DNA from: JBKPFU01 sp046728975
Lineage (GTDB): Bacteria; Actinomycetota; Thermoleophilia; Gaiellales; Gaiellaceae
Assembly (NCBI GenBank): GCA_046728975.1
Contig: JBKPFU010000130.1
Coordinates: 1 to 18,125, forward strand
Direction: 5' to 3'
DNA: 18,125 nucleotides
Shown: in pieces, positions 1 to 6,815 of the stretch
Position numbering within the stretch: the stretch's first letter is position 1
How the letters are laid out: each line of letters opens with the position of its first letter
Program-made: the position numbers and the translations under genes
The notes under the pieces: model-generated
Told to the model about the DNA's origin: nothing
The model's input: the letters and a program-made list of their open reading frames with translations, nothing else
Databases searched by the model: none

Positions 1-1100
1 AGGAAGGCGCCGCGGGGCCGGTCGGCGACCTCGGTGCGGATGCTCTCGAGCGCCCGGTCGACGATCGACTGGTCGAGGTCGCGGAGGACGACCGGCACCT
101 CGAGCCGCTTGAGGAAGAGCGCAGCGAGCTGCGTGGCCATCAACCCGGCGCCGACGATCCCGACCTTCTTCACTTGGCGCGGCTCCGCCGCGAGCGGCGG
201 CGGCTTCTTCGCTCGGCGTTCGACGAGGTCGAATGCGTACACCGACGCCTGCGCCTGGCGTCCGGGAAGCAGCTCCGCGAGCGCCTCCTCCTCGGCGCGG
301 TAGCCCTCCTCGATCGTCCAGCCCGAGCACGCGCGCTCGATCAGCTCGAGCGCCTTGTACGGCGCCGGCGCGGCGCCGTGCACTTGGTCGTCGAGCCGGT
401 TGCGCGCCTTTCGGATCACTTCTTTCACGCTCTCGTCACTAGAGGGTCTGACCCCACGTTCGAAGTTCGCGCTGCTTTCGCTGAGTTCTGTCGCAAAGGC
501 GAGCGATTCGTCAAGAAACTCGACCGGTTCGAAGAGACGTTCGGCGAAGCCAAGCTCGAAGGCCTCGGGGCCCTTGAGCATCCGGTTCTGGCGCAGCGGG
601 TTCGCGACGATGAACCTGACTGCGGTCTCGGCGCCGACGAGGCGCGGCACCAGCTGGGTCCCGCCCCAGGCCGGGATGATCCCGAGGAAGCACTCGGGGC
701 AGGCGAAGTGGCGCACGGAGGTCGAGATCGTCCGCGCGTCGCAGTGCGGGGCCTGCTCGACGCCGCCGCCCAGGCAGGCGCCGTTGATCGCGGCGACGGT
801 CGGAAACGGCAGCGCCGCGAGCCGCCCGAACAACTCGTGCCCGGCGCGGCCGCCCTCAATCGCGAGCTCACCTGTCGCGCCCGCGAACTGGTTGATGTCG
901 GCGCCGGCGCAGAAGACGAACGGCTTGCCGGTGATGACGAGCGCCTCGAACCCCGCTCGTTCGAGCTCGTCGAGCGCTTGCTCGAGCGAGAGCAGGGCCG
1001 CGGCGCCCAGGAACGTCGGCTTCGCGTGGTCCTCGCCGTTGTCGATCGTGAGCAGCGCCGCGTCGCCGGCTCGCGCCAGCTTGAACTCAGTCTCCGGCAA
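1..1100 (-). CDS. fadB: 3-hydroxyacyl-CoA dehydrogenase / enoyl-CoA hydratase fusion (FadB-like), partial
   Basis: The gene runs off the left edge; about 366 codons of a protein usually near 700 aa are visible. The N-terminal half is a crotonase domain. FCAGADI lies near residues 64-69, and the oxyanion-hole stretch INGACLGGGVE near 106-115. Both catalytic glutamates appear present: E115 in GGGVE and E136 in CPECFLG, followed by IIPAWGGTQ. From about residue 310 a second domain begins with KKVGIVGAGLMA, the NAD-binding Rossmann turn of 3-hydroxyacyl-CoA dehydrogenases. Together they would hydrate enoyl-CoA and oxidise the 3-hydroxyacyl-CoA in beta-oxidation. The start is probably TTG at 1100, which overlaps the last 14 bases of the upstream thiolase gene, so the two are one operon and translationally coupled. 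No ATG or GTG lies nearby in frame. The family is certain; the exact start is less so. Confidence 0.9.
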   Translation of the reverse strand, partial: MPETEFKLARAGDAALLTIDNGEDHAKPTFLGAAALLSLEQALDELERAGFEALVITGKPFVFCAGADINQFAGATGELAIEGGRAGHELFGRLAALPFPTVAAINGACLGGGVEQAPHCDARTISTSVRHFACPECFLGIIPAWGGTQLVPRLVGAETAVRFIVANPLRQNRMLKGPEAFELGFAERLFEPVEFLDESLAFATELSESSANFERGVRPSSDESVKEVIRKARNRLDDQVHGAAPAPYKALELIERACSGWTIEEGYRAEEEALAELLPGRQAQASVYAFDLVERRAKKPPPLAAEPRQVKKVGIVGAGLMATQLAALFLKRLEVPVVLRDLDQSIVDRALESIRTEVADRPRGAF

Positions 1101-2277
1101 CGTTTTCCCACACGAGCGCTGCCCCCATGCCAAGCCCCACGCACAGCCCCGTCAGCCCGTAGCGGACGTTGGGGCGCTCGCGAAAGCCGTAGGCGAGCTG
1201 CGCGAGCAGGCGCACGCCGGTCGCCGCGAGCGGGTGCCCACACGCGATCGCGCCGCCGTAGGGGTTGAGCCGCTCGTCGGCGGGATCGACGCCCATCCCG
1301 TCGCACCAGGTCAGAACCTGAACGGCGAAGGGCTCGTTCAGCTCGATCAGGCCGATCTCGTCCATCGAGAGGCCCGTCTGCTCGAGCACCTTCTTCGTCG
1401 CCGGAATCGGGCCGATCCCCATCAGCTCCGGCTCGACGCCCGCGAACGCGAAGCCGACCAGCCGCATCTTCGGCTCGAGCCCGAGCTCGTCGGCGACCTC
1501 CGCCGAGGCGAGCAGGCAGGCGGTCGCCCCGTCGGTCAGCCCCGCCGAGTTCCCAGCGGTCACACGGCCACCCGCGCGAAACGGCGTCGGCAGATCGGCG
1601 ATCGCCTCGACCGACGTCTCCGGGCGCAGGAACTCGTCGCGGTCGGCCTGCTTCCACCCCGCGTCCGAGAACACCGTCATCGGGACGACCGTCTCGGCCG
1701 TGACGCCGTTCTGCCAGGCTGCGGCGAGCCGGCGGTGCGACTCGACCGCGTATCGATCTGCGTCTTCCTTCGTGATCTGCGGGAAACGGTCGTGCAGGTT
1801 CTCCGCGGTCGCACCCATCGTCGCGGCCGAGATATCGATCAGCCGCTCGGCGACGAAGCGCGGGTTGAAGTCGACCTCGCCCGCCATCGGATGGTGGCCC
1901 ATGTGCTCGACGCCGCCGGCCAGTACGAGGTCGGCAGCCCCCATCGCGATCTCGCCTGCGCCGGTCGTGACCGCGGTCAGCGCTCCCGCGCACATCCGGT
2001 CGAGGGCAAACCCTGGAACCGACTGCGGCAACCCGGCCAGGAGGGCCACGTCGCGGCCGAGGGTCAGCCCCTGGTCACCTACCTGGGCGGTTGCCGCCAT
2101 GATCACGTCTCCGATCCGCTCCCGCGGCACGTTCTCGTTTCGACGGAGCAGCTCCCGAACGACCTTCACCGCCATGTCGTCGGCGCGCGTGCGCCAGAAG
2201 ATCCCGTTCGGGCCCGCCCGCCCGAAGGCCGTTCGCAGCCCGTCGACATAAACGACCTCACGCAGCGCTCGCGCCAT
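1087..2277 (-). CDS. fadA: Acetyl-CoA acyltransferase (thiolase), FadA-like
   Basis: This full-length 396-aa thiolase carries out the last step of beta-oxidation, thiolytic cleavage of 3-ketoacyl-CoA to acetyl-CoA. The reverse condensation cannot be excluded. The nucleophilic Cys is C96 in DRMCAGAL. GGVEHMGHHPM follows at 121-131, GNSAGLTDGA at 242-251 and NEPFAVQ at 314-320. The catalytic His is H348 in ACGHPLAATG and the second Cys is C379 in LCVGLGMG, so the active site is complete. It is the first gene of a minus-strand operon and overlaps the FadB-type start by 14 bases, which points to the bacterial fatty-acid-oxidation complex. The ATG at 2277 has TAACCT at 2284-2289 exactly 6 bases upstream and no good Shine-Dalgarno, so the mRNA may be leaderless. 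Confidence 0.95.
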   Translation of the reverse strand: MARALREVVYVDGLRTAFGRAGPNGIFWRTRADDMAVKVVRELLRRNENVPRERIGDVIMAATAQVGDQGLTLGRDVALLAGLPQSVPGFALDRMCAGALTAVTTGAGEIAMGAADLVLAGGVEHMGHHPMAGEVDFNPRFVAERLIDISAATMGATAENLHDRFPQITKEDADRYAVESHRRLAAAWQNGVTAETVVPMTVFSDAGWKQADRDEFLRPETSVEAIADLPTPFRAGGRVTAGNSAGLTDGATACLLASAEVADELGLEPKMRLVGFAFAGVEPELMGIGPIPATKKVLEQTGLSMDEIGLIELNEPFAVQVLTWCDGMGVDPADERLNPYGGAIACGHPLAATGVRLLAQLAYGFRERPNVRYGLTGLCVGLGMGAALVWENVAGD

Positions 2278-2283
2278 CAGACG

Positions 2284-2293
2284 AGGTTAACTC
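2284..2293. promoter_or_regulatory. Overlapping divergent -10 elements around GTTAAC
   Basis: Only 22 bp (2278-2299) separate the thiolase ATG from the SDR ATG. The palindrome GTTAAC (2286-2291) supplies TAACCT on the minus strand (2289 to 2284) and TAACTC on the plus strand (2288-2293). Each hexamer ends exactly 6 bases before its start codon, as expected for leaderless transcription with TANNNT-type -10 boxes. The two hexamers share bases 2288-2289, so polymerase could hardly occupy both at once. No -35 is recognisable. This is inferred from sequence only. Confidence 0.5.
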
Positions 2294-2299
2294 CCCGGC

Positions 2300-3055
2300 A
2301 TGGAGCCGGCGGGGAAGGCGGCGCTGGTCACCGGCGCTGCGATGGGGATCGGGAGAGCGGTTGCCGAAGCCTTGGTGCGCGCAGGAGCCCAGGTCGTCGT
2401 CGCCGACCAGAGCTCGGAGGCCGGGAAGGCGACCGCCGCCGAGCTCGGGGCGCTCTTCATTCGCGCCGACGTGACCGACGACGGCGACCTCGCCCGGCTG
2501 ATCGAGTCGGCGGAGCGGCTTGCGGGAGGCCTCGACATCTTCGTCAACAATGCCGGCGGCGCCGAGGACACCGCGTATCCCGATGCGCCACCTGAGCGGT
2601 GGTCGCATATCCTCGACTTGAACCTGCGGTCGGTGATGCTGGCAACGCAGCTGGCCCTGGAGCCGTTGCGCAGGCGCAGCGGCGGCGCGATCGTCAACGT
2701 GGCGTCGGTCGCTGGCCTCGGCGCCGGTCCGCACGCAGCGCCTGAGTACGCCGCAGCCAAGGCGGGCGCCGTGCGGCTGACGGGCGCGCTCGTGTCGCTC
2801 GCCGAAGAAGGGATCCGCGTCAACTGCATCTGCCCGGACTACGTGGACACGCCGGCTGTACAGAGATCGCTGGCGTCGATGACCGACGAGGAGCGCGCCC
2901 AGGTGCCGCCGCTCGTACCCGCGGACGCGATCGCCGGCGGCGTGCTCGACCTGATCCGTGACGAATCGCTCGCAGGGCGCGTCCTCGTCTGGTTCGCGAA
3001 CCAGGAGCCATACCTGCTCCCGACCGAAGTTCCCGAGCCGACTCTCGCGCCGTGA
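2300..3055 (+). CDS. SDR-family NAD(P)-dependent oxidoreductase
   Basis: A 251-aa classical short-chain dehydrogenase/reductase. The cofactor motif TGAAMGIG is at residues 11-18, NNAG at 83-86, the structural Asn at N108 and the catalytic triad at S136, Y150 and K154 (YAAAK). D36 after the second beta strand (VVVADQ) suggests NAD(H) rather than NADPH, by the usual family rule. The substrate cannot be read from the sequence. Its position opposite a fadAB-like pair makes a hydroxyacyl or alcohol substrate plausible but unproven. The last ~20 residues (LLPTEVPEPTLAP) are a proline-rich tail. The stop overlaps the next gene's GTG (GTGA at 3052-3055), so the pair is coupled. Confidence 0.93.
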   Translation: MEPAGKAALVTGAAMGIGRAVAEALVRAGAQVVVADQSSEAGKATAAELGALFIRADVTDDGDLARLIESAERLAGGLDIFVNNAGGAEDTAYPDAPPERWSHILDLNLRSVMLATQLALEPLRRRSGGAIVNVASVAGLGAGPHAAPEYAAAKAGAVRLTGALVSLAEEGIRVNCICPDYVDTPAVQRSLASMTDEERAQVPPLVPADAIAGGVLDLIRDESLAGRVLVWFANQEPYLLPTEVPEPTLAP

Positions 3056-3708
3056 CGGACTGGAACGCGCACTTCGAGCGCGAGCAGCGGCGCTATCGCG
3101 ACGGCGAGGCGCGCCTTCCCGAGGGCAGTGACGAACGCCAGCGGCAGCTGACCAGGATGGGAAACGCAGCCGGCGGCGCCGGGCTCGCGTTGCTGATGGC
3201 GGGGCGGCGCAAGGAGGGCGCCGAATGGCTTGCCCGCGCGGCCGAGCGCTACCGCGAGAGCTTCGCGGAGGCCCCGCCCGGCAGCTGGGGACGTCCGATC
3301 GGCGCGATGAAGGCGCGCATCCTCGCCGCCGATTGGGACGCGGCCGTCGAGGAGGCGCAGTGGGCGCTGGATGCGGGCGCTGCCGATGCCGAGTCGCCGA
3401 TCGCCCGCTACGCCGCGGCGCTCGCCTACCTGACTCTCGGCGACGACGAGCGAGCCCGCGTCTGCGCCGACTCCATCCGCACGCGCGAGGACTTTCCTGC
3501 CGCCGTCGCCGACGCGCTCGCCTTCATCGCCTCAGGCGACATCGTCGGCTACACCGGAGCGGTCGAGGCGGTCCTCGAGTCGTTCGAGACTCGGGACGAG
3601 TATCTCGAGGACATCCCGGTGGCCGACACGGTCATCGTGCTCCAGGCGCTCGCCGGGAGGCGCGGCCTCCGCGTCGAGCTCGCGTCGGCGCTGCTTCCGA
3701 GCCCCTAG
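3052..3708 (+). CDS. Hypothetical TPR-like helical protein
   Basis: A 218-aa, mostly alpha-helical, soluble and acidic protein with no signal peptide or membrane segment. Helix pairs of tetratricopeptide type can be seen around residues 40-75 (AGLALLMAGRRKEGAEWLARAAERYRE), 85-110 (AKILAADWDAAVEEAQWALDAG-like) and 118-140 (AALAYLTLGDDERARVCADSI). I do not recognise a catalytic motif, and a scaffold or protein-binding role is only a guess. The GTG start at 3052 overlaps the SDR stop by 4 bases, so translation is coupled. Its TAG stop shares the tetramer CTAG (3705-3708) with the stop of the convergent regulator gene. Confidence 0.8.
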   Translation: MTDWNAHFEREQRRYRDGEARLPEGSDERQRQLTRMGNAAGGAGLALLMAGRRKEGAEWLARAAERYRESFAEAPPGSWGRPIGAMKARILAADWDAAVEEAQWALDAGAADAESPIARYAAALAYLTLGDDERARVCADSIRTREDFPAAVADALAFIASGDIVGYTGAVEAVLESFETRDEYLEDIPVADTVIVLQALAGRRGLRVELASALLPSP

Positions 3709-4259
3709 CTGTGTTCGGTCTGCGGGTGGAAGACCGTGGTGAGGATGAGCGGCGCCACCGACTCGTCCTCTGAGTCTCGCGCCTTCTCGACGAGCTCCGT
3801 GATCAGCTCGAGCGCGCGCTCGGGGGTAATTCGGGCCGTCACTTGCGCGCTGCGGAAGAGGCCCTCCGGGCCGTAGCGCTCCCAGCCGCGCTCCACCTCG
3901 GCGAGCATCGCGGCCCGCAGGTCGGTCGCCTGGCCGGTCGCGATCAGCTCCGGCGCGACCCGCACCGTGCGGGCGACCGCCCGGTACGGCTTCTCGCGCC
4001 CTTGCCCGCCTTCGGCCAGGTCGATCAGTCCGGCCCTGAGCAGCATCCGGACGTGGAAGTGCAGGTGGCCTGGATCGACGCCCAGGCGCTGCGCGAGCTC
4101 GCGGTTGGTCAGCTTCTCGTGCTCGCCGGCGCCGAGCATCTCGAGCACGCGGAGGCGCAGCGGATGGCCGAGAGCCTTCAACTGCTCCGGCCGGTCGACC
4201 GTCAGGACGTCTCGAATCTGTGTTGGCTCGCCGGCCACTTGAGTTGTCTCGCCTGCCAC
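3705..4259 (-). CDS. ArsR-like winged-helix transcriptional regulator
   Basis: Read from GTG at 4259, this is a 184-aa protein. The winged helix-turn-helix covers about residues 22-95: EQLKALGHPLRLRVLEML, then the helix-turn-helix TNRELAQRLGVDPGHLHFHV at 51-70 and a wing up to EKPYRAV at 89-95. This is the ArsR/HTH_20 pattern, binding operator DNA as a dimer. The C-terminal ~85 residues are helical and of unknown ligand. The metal-binding ELCVCDL motif of classical ArsR is absent, so a non-metal signal is likelier. A second in-frame GTG at 4238 begins a near copy of the first seven codons (VAGETTQ/VAGEPTQ), so the start is uncertain. The gene follows pgl by about 50 bp but has its own promoter-like sequence. 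Confidence 0.85.
   Translation of the reverse strand: MAGETTQVAGEPTQIRDVLTVDRPEQLKALGHPLRLRVLEMLGAGEHEKLTNRELAQRLGVDPGHLHFHVRMLLRAGLIDLAEGGQGREKPYRAVARTVRVAPELIATGQATDLRAAMLAEVERGWERYGPEGLFRSAQVTARITPERALELITELVEKARDSEDESVAPLILTTVFHPQTEHS
4218..4259 (-). repeat. Imperfect 21-bp tandem repeat at the start of the regulator gene
   Basis: Two adjacent 21-bp units (4259-4239 and 4238-4218 on the minus strand) match at 17 of 21 positions by eye. Each begins with GTG, and they encode VAGETTQ and VAGEPTQ. The duplication creates two candidate start codons and a disordered N-terminal extension ahead of the winged helix. Confidence 0.6.
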
Positions 4260-4267
4260 GGCGACCG

Positions 4268-4297
4268 TATATATACAGATCTGCTGCCTCTTGTCTA
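4268..4297 (-). promoter_or_regulatory. Putative promoter of the ArsR-like gene
   Basis: On the minus strand, TAGACA (4297-4292) matches the -35 consensus at 5 of 6 positions. It is followed after 16 or 18 bases by TATATA, from the run TATATATA at 4275-4268. This AT run stands out in very GC-rich DNA. The GTG start at 4259 lies 8 bases after the run, so the transcript would be leaderless or nearly so. The promoter sits just after the pgl stop at 4310 and gives the regulator independent expression. Confidence 0.55.
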
Positions 4298-4309
4298 CTA
4301 GGCGCAGCC

Positions 4310-4987
4310 CTAGAGGAGCTTCGAGGCGGCCGCTTGATCGAGCACGGCCCGCGTCGGCCCCTCGTCCGAGTGCACCAGGCTCGCCGGAGTGGCAGGGTCC
4401 GGCTCGCCGGCAAAAGCGCGGGCGACCGCGTCCGCTTTCCGCTCGCCTGTGGCGAGAAAGACGACCTCGCGCGCGGCGCGCAGCGCCGGCAGTGTCAGGG
4501 TCACCCGCTCGACATACGGCTCCAGCTTCGACTCGGCGGCTACGACGAGCCGCTCGCGCTCGTCGAGTGTCGGGGCGTTCGGGAAGAGCGACGCGATGTG
4601 CCCGTCGGGCCCGATGCCAAGCAGGAGCAGATCGAAGGCGACGCCGCGGAGCTCGTTCTCGTACGCCGCGGCGGCCTCCGAGGGCTCGAGCTCGCCCTTG
4701 ATGCGGTGGACCGCCGGTGGGCGCCCGAGGCGTTCCAGCAGTGCCGCTCGCGCCATCCCGTAGTTCGAGCGCTCGTCGTCCGGCGGCACGCAGCGCTCGT
4801 CGCCCCACCATGCGGACGCGCCTTCCCAATCGGTCTCGAGGTCCGCGGCGAGCTCGTAGGCGCGCCGCGGCGTCTCGCCCCCTGTGAGCACGATCTGCTT
4901 GTCCGCCCGAGCCGCTTCGACGAGCATTTCCGCGACCAGGCGCGCGACGCCTTCCTCGTCCTCCGCGACGATCGGCTCGACCTTCAC
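4310..4987 (-). CDS. pgl: 6-phosphogluconolactonase
   Basis: A 225-aa protein of the glucosamine-6-phosphate isomerase/6-phosphogluconolactonase superfamily. It would hydrolyse 6-phosphogluconolactone to 6-phosphogluconate in the oxidative pentose phosphate pathway. Visible motifs are VLTGGETPRRAYE (33-45), WWGDERCVPPDDERSNY (60-76) and the hallmark LLLGIGPDGHIASLFPN (121-137). Length is normal. The GTG start at 4987 is preceded by GGAGAG at good spacing and overlaps a TGA belonging to a duplicated proC tail (GTGA at 4984-4987). No zwf, gnd or tal is seen beside it, which is unusual since pgl often sits with zwf/opcA in actinobacteria. Confidence 0.93.
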   Translation of the reverse strand: MKVEPIVAEDEEGVARLVAEMLVEAARADKQIVLTGGETPRRAYELAADLETDWEGASAWWGDERCVPPDDERSNYGMARAALLERLGRPPAVHRIKGELEPSEAAAAYENELRGVAFDLLLLGIGPDGHIASLFPNAPTLDERERLVVAAESKLEPYVERVTLTLPALRAAREVVFLATGERKADAVARAFAGEPDPATPASLVHSDEGPTRAVLDQAAASKLL

Positions 4988-5030
4988 GGCTCTCCGGCCG
5001 CGAGTTCTCGTGATCGCTCCATCGCCGCCT
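4984..5030 (-). pseudogene. Duplicated proC 3' tail immediately upstream of pgl
   Basis: This 47-bp stretch matches the last 47 bp of proC (5121-5167) at 41 positions by eye. The central 31 bases have only one mismatch. It reads in the same frame as the proC end: AAMERSRELAAGEP-stop against AAMERSRELAEGKP-stop. No start codon or body of a proC copy precedes it, so it is a fragment and not a gene. Its stop codon overlaps the pgl GTG, and its last codons contain the GGAGAG that serves as the pgl ribosome-binding site. Confidence 0.7.
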
Positions 5031-5120
5031 CCTCCGCGGCCGCCGATGAGGCGGCCGCTCCGTGGCGTAGGGGAAACCCTTCTTCCCCCAGACTCCGTCC
5101 ACCGCAGCGATGGAGCGTGC
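5031..5120 (-). repeat. Hairpin-rich spacer between proC and the duplicated tail
   Basis: Three potential RNA structures occur here. GCGGCCGCC (5036-5044) and GGCGGCCGC (5050-5058) form a perfect 9-bp stem with a 5-base loop. GGGGAA (5070-5075) and TTCCCC (5083-5088) form a second stem. GCGATGGAGCG (5107-5117) is the exact inverse of CGCTCCATCGC in proC (5152-5162) and in the duplicated tail (5015-5025), so it could pair with either. There is no T-run, so this is not a classical intrinsic terminator. It may attenuate or protect the proC-pgl transcript. Confidence 0.55.
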
Positions 5121-5945
5121 TCAGGGCTTACCCTCCGCGAGCTCTCGTGATCGCTCCATCGCCGCCTGTATCGCGTTCAAAAAGGCGGCCCGCACTCCCG
5201 CGTTCTCGAGCTCGCGGATTGCGCGGATCGTCGTTCCGCCCGGCGAGGTGACCTTCTCGCGGAGCTCGACGGGGTGAATCTGCTCGTCGCGGAGGAGTTT
5301 CGCCGTTCCCAGCATCGTCTGGACGACGAGCTGCGTCGAGACCTCGCGCCCGAGGCCGAGCAGGATCCCGGCCTCGATCATCGCCTCGGCCAGCAAGGCA
5401 AAGTAGGCCGGGCCCGATCCGGACACGGCGGTGACCGCATCCATGTACGGCTCCGGCACGCGCACGACCGCGCCGAGGTGCTCGAGCGCCTCCTCGGCAA
5501 GCCCCACGTGCTCCTCGTCCGCATGGGCGCCCGCGCAGACGCCGGCGATTCCCTCGTGGACGACCGACGGCGTGTTCGGCATCGCTCGGACGACGGGCAC
5601 GTCTTCGCTGAGACGGCTCTCGATCATCGCCGTCGGAATCGCCGCTGCGATCGACAGCACCGTCTGCTCCGACGACACGAGCGGCGCGATCTCCCCGATC
5701 AGGGCCTCGAAGTCCTGCGGCTTGACCGCGATGATCACGAGCGCGGCGCCCGCGACGGCGCTCGCGTTCGAGGAGGTGACCTCGACGCCGTGGCGCTCGC
5801 GAACCTCCTCCAGCCGCTCCTCGCGCCGGCCCGTCGCTACGATCTCGCCGGCCTCTCGCCAGCCGCCGCTCAGGAAGCCGGCAAGCAGGGCTTCGCCGAT
5901 CGTGCCCGCGCCCAGGATGGCGACGCGCCGGGGATCGATTGGCAT
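5121..5945 (-). CDS. proC: Pyrroline-5-carboxylate reductase
   Basis: A 274-aa enzyme that reduces 1-pyrroline-5-carboxylate to proline with NAD(P)H, the last step of proline synthesis. The Rossmann motif VAILGAGTIGEAL is at residues 8-20, AVKPQDF at 73-79, RAMPNTPSVV at 120-129, AVSGSGPAYFALLAEAM at 173-189 and the P5CR signature around VTSPGGTTIRAIRELE at 232-247. Length and motifs are standard. The ATG at 5945 has no Shine-Dalgarno, but TAGAGT lies exactly 6 bases upstream, so a leaderless mRNA is likely. The final 47 bp are duplicated 137 bp downstream, just before pgl. Confidence 0.96.
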   Translation of the reverse strand: MPIDPRRVAILGAGTIGEALLAGFLSGGWREAGEIVATGRREERLEEVRERHGVEVTSSNASAVAGAALVIIAVKPQDFEALIGEIAPLVSSEQTVLSIAAAIPTAMIESRLSEDVPVVRAMPNTPSVVHEGIAGVCAGAHADEEHVGLAEEALEHLGAVVRVPEPYMDAVTAVSGSGPAYFALLAEAMIEAGILLGLGREVSTQLVVQTMLGTAKLLRDEQIHPVELREKVTSPGGTTIRAIRELENAGVRAAFLNAIQAAMERSRELAEGKP

Positions 5946-5951
5946 GGGTTA

Positions 5952-5957
5952 ACTCTA
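5952..5957 (-). promoter_or_regulatory. Putative leaderless -10 box of proC
   Basis: TAGAGT (TANNNT) ends 6 bases before the proC ATG and overlaps the stop codon of the upstream glycosylase gene. There is no Shine-Dalgarno. The spacing equals that seen upstream of the VOC, MFS and thiolase genes in this window. Confidence 0.45.
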
Positions 5958-6815
5958 AGCGGCGAGCTGTCCCCCGACCGGCACGAGGCCCTCATGCTTG
6001 CCGGCCAGGAGGTACACGCTCGCGAGGCCGGCCCACTCGCCGTACGGCTCGAGCAGCTCCGCCGTCTCCCAGGCCTCGACCCAACGGCCTCTGATGGCCG
6101 AGAGCAGCTTGATCAGGCCAAGATCGCCGACGAGCCCGCGCTCGGTGCGCCCGAGTCCCTGGATGCAGACGACTCCGACCGACCACGGCCCAAGCCCGCG
6201 CTCGCGTTCGAGGCGCCGAGCCGCCGCTTCCGTCGGCACCGACCGCAGCTTCTCGAGCTCGAGCGAGCGACAGAGCCGCACGAGCGCGGTCCCGCGGCGG
6301 ATTCCCAGCCCGAGCGACCGGAGCTCGACAGGCGAGAACCTGGCGAGCATCGACGTGCTCGGCGGCGCGTGGAGCCTCGTGCCGTCGAGTTTCGGCGTCG
6401 CCGCGCGGACGATTCGCCGCTCGATCTGGCGCGCCTCGTGGGAAGTGATCAGCTGGCCGCACACCGCCCGTAGCAGCGCCTGTGCGACCGTCGGCACGCG
6501 CGGCGGACGCAGGCCGCGGAATCGCCTCGTCGCCCGGCCGAGCAGTGGGTCGGACGCGAAGCGCTGCAGGAATTCGGTGTGGTCGTCGTCGAGCGCGAGC
6601 ACGAAGCGCATCTGCTCGACGCCGTCTTCGCTCTCGGCGCGGATGCAGACAACCCCATCGGGCCGCTGACGCGCTTCGGCGCGCTCCAGCCGGCCGTCAA
6701 CGGTGATTGCAGCGGTGATGGATGCGTTCCGGACGATCCGCGTTGCGTCGCTCGCGAGGCCGGTCGAGAGGCGAAGCGAGTATGGACCGCGGGGCCGGAG
6801 CTCGGCTTCGATCAC
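5955..6815 (-). CDS. DNA-3-methyladenine glycosylase II-like (AlkA / HhH-GPD family)
   Basis: A 286-aa base-excision-repair glycosylase of the HhH-GPD superfamily, which would remove alkylated purines from DNA. The N-terminal ~85 residues form a beta-rich AlkA-N-like domain. The helical core starts near LLRAVCGQLIT (114-124). The helix-hairpin-helix is about residues 200-220 (LERERGLGPWSVGVVCIQGLG) and the catalytic Asp is D231 in VGDLGLIK, where AlkA has its essential Asp. The four-Cys Fe-S cluster of EndoIII/MutY is absent, which supports the AlkA branch. The GTG start at 6815 overlaps the stop of the XRE-TPR regulator by 4 bases, so the two are co-translated. That coupling is unexpected for a repair gene. 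Confidence 0.88.
   Translation of the reverse strand: MIEAELRPRGPYSLRLSTGLASDATRIVRNASITAAITVDGRLERAEARQRPDGVVCIRAESEDGVEQMRFVLALDDDHTEFLQRFASDPLLGRATRRFRGLRPPRVPTVAQALLRAVCGQLITSHEARQIERRIVRAATPKLDGTRLHAPPSTSMLARFSPVELRSLGLGIRRGTALVRLCRSLELEKLRSVPTEAAARRLERERGLGPWSVGVVCIQGLGRTERGLVGDLGLIKLLSAIRGRWVEAWETAELLEPYGEWAGLASVYLLAGKHEGLVPVGGQLAA

Noticed and set aside
425..1993. Long minus-strand open frame of 522 codons overlapping the thiolase and FadB-like genes
   Set aside because: Its translation is Arg/Ser/Pro-rich with no family motifs, while the other minus frames encode complete thiolase and crotonase motifs. It is a GC-rich frame shadow.
5036..5058. Intrinsic terminator between proC and pgl
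   Set aside because: The stem is perfect, but no T-run follows on either strand, so it is listed only as a hairpin.
4260..5102. N-terminal extension of the ArsR-like frame back to 5102
   Set aside because: The extension runs antisense-like through pgl in another frame and is Arg/Gly/Ala-rich. The conserved domain starts after 4259, next to a promoter-like sequence.
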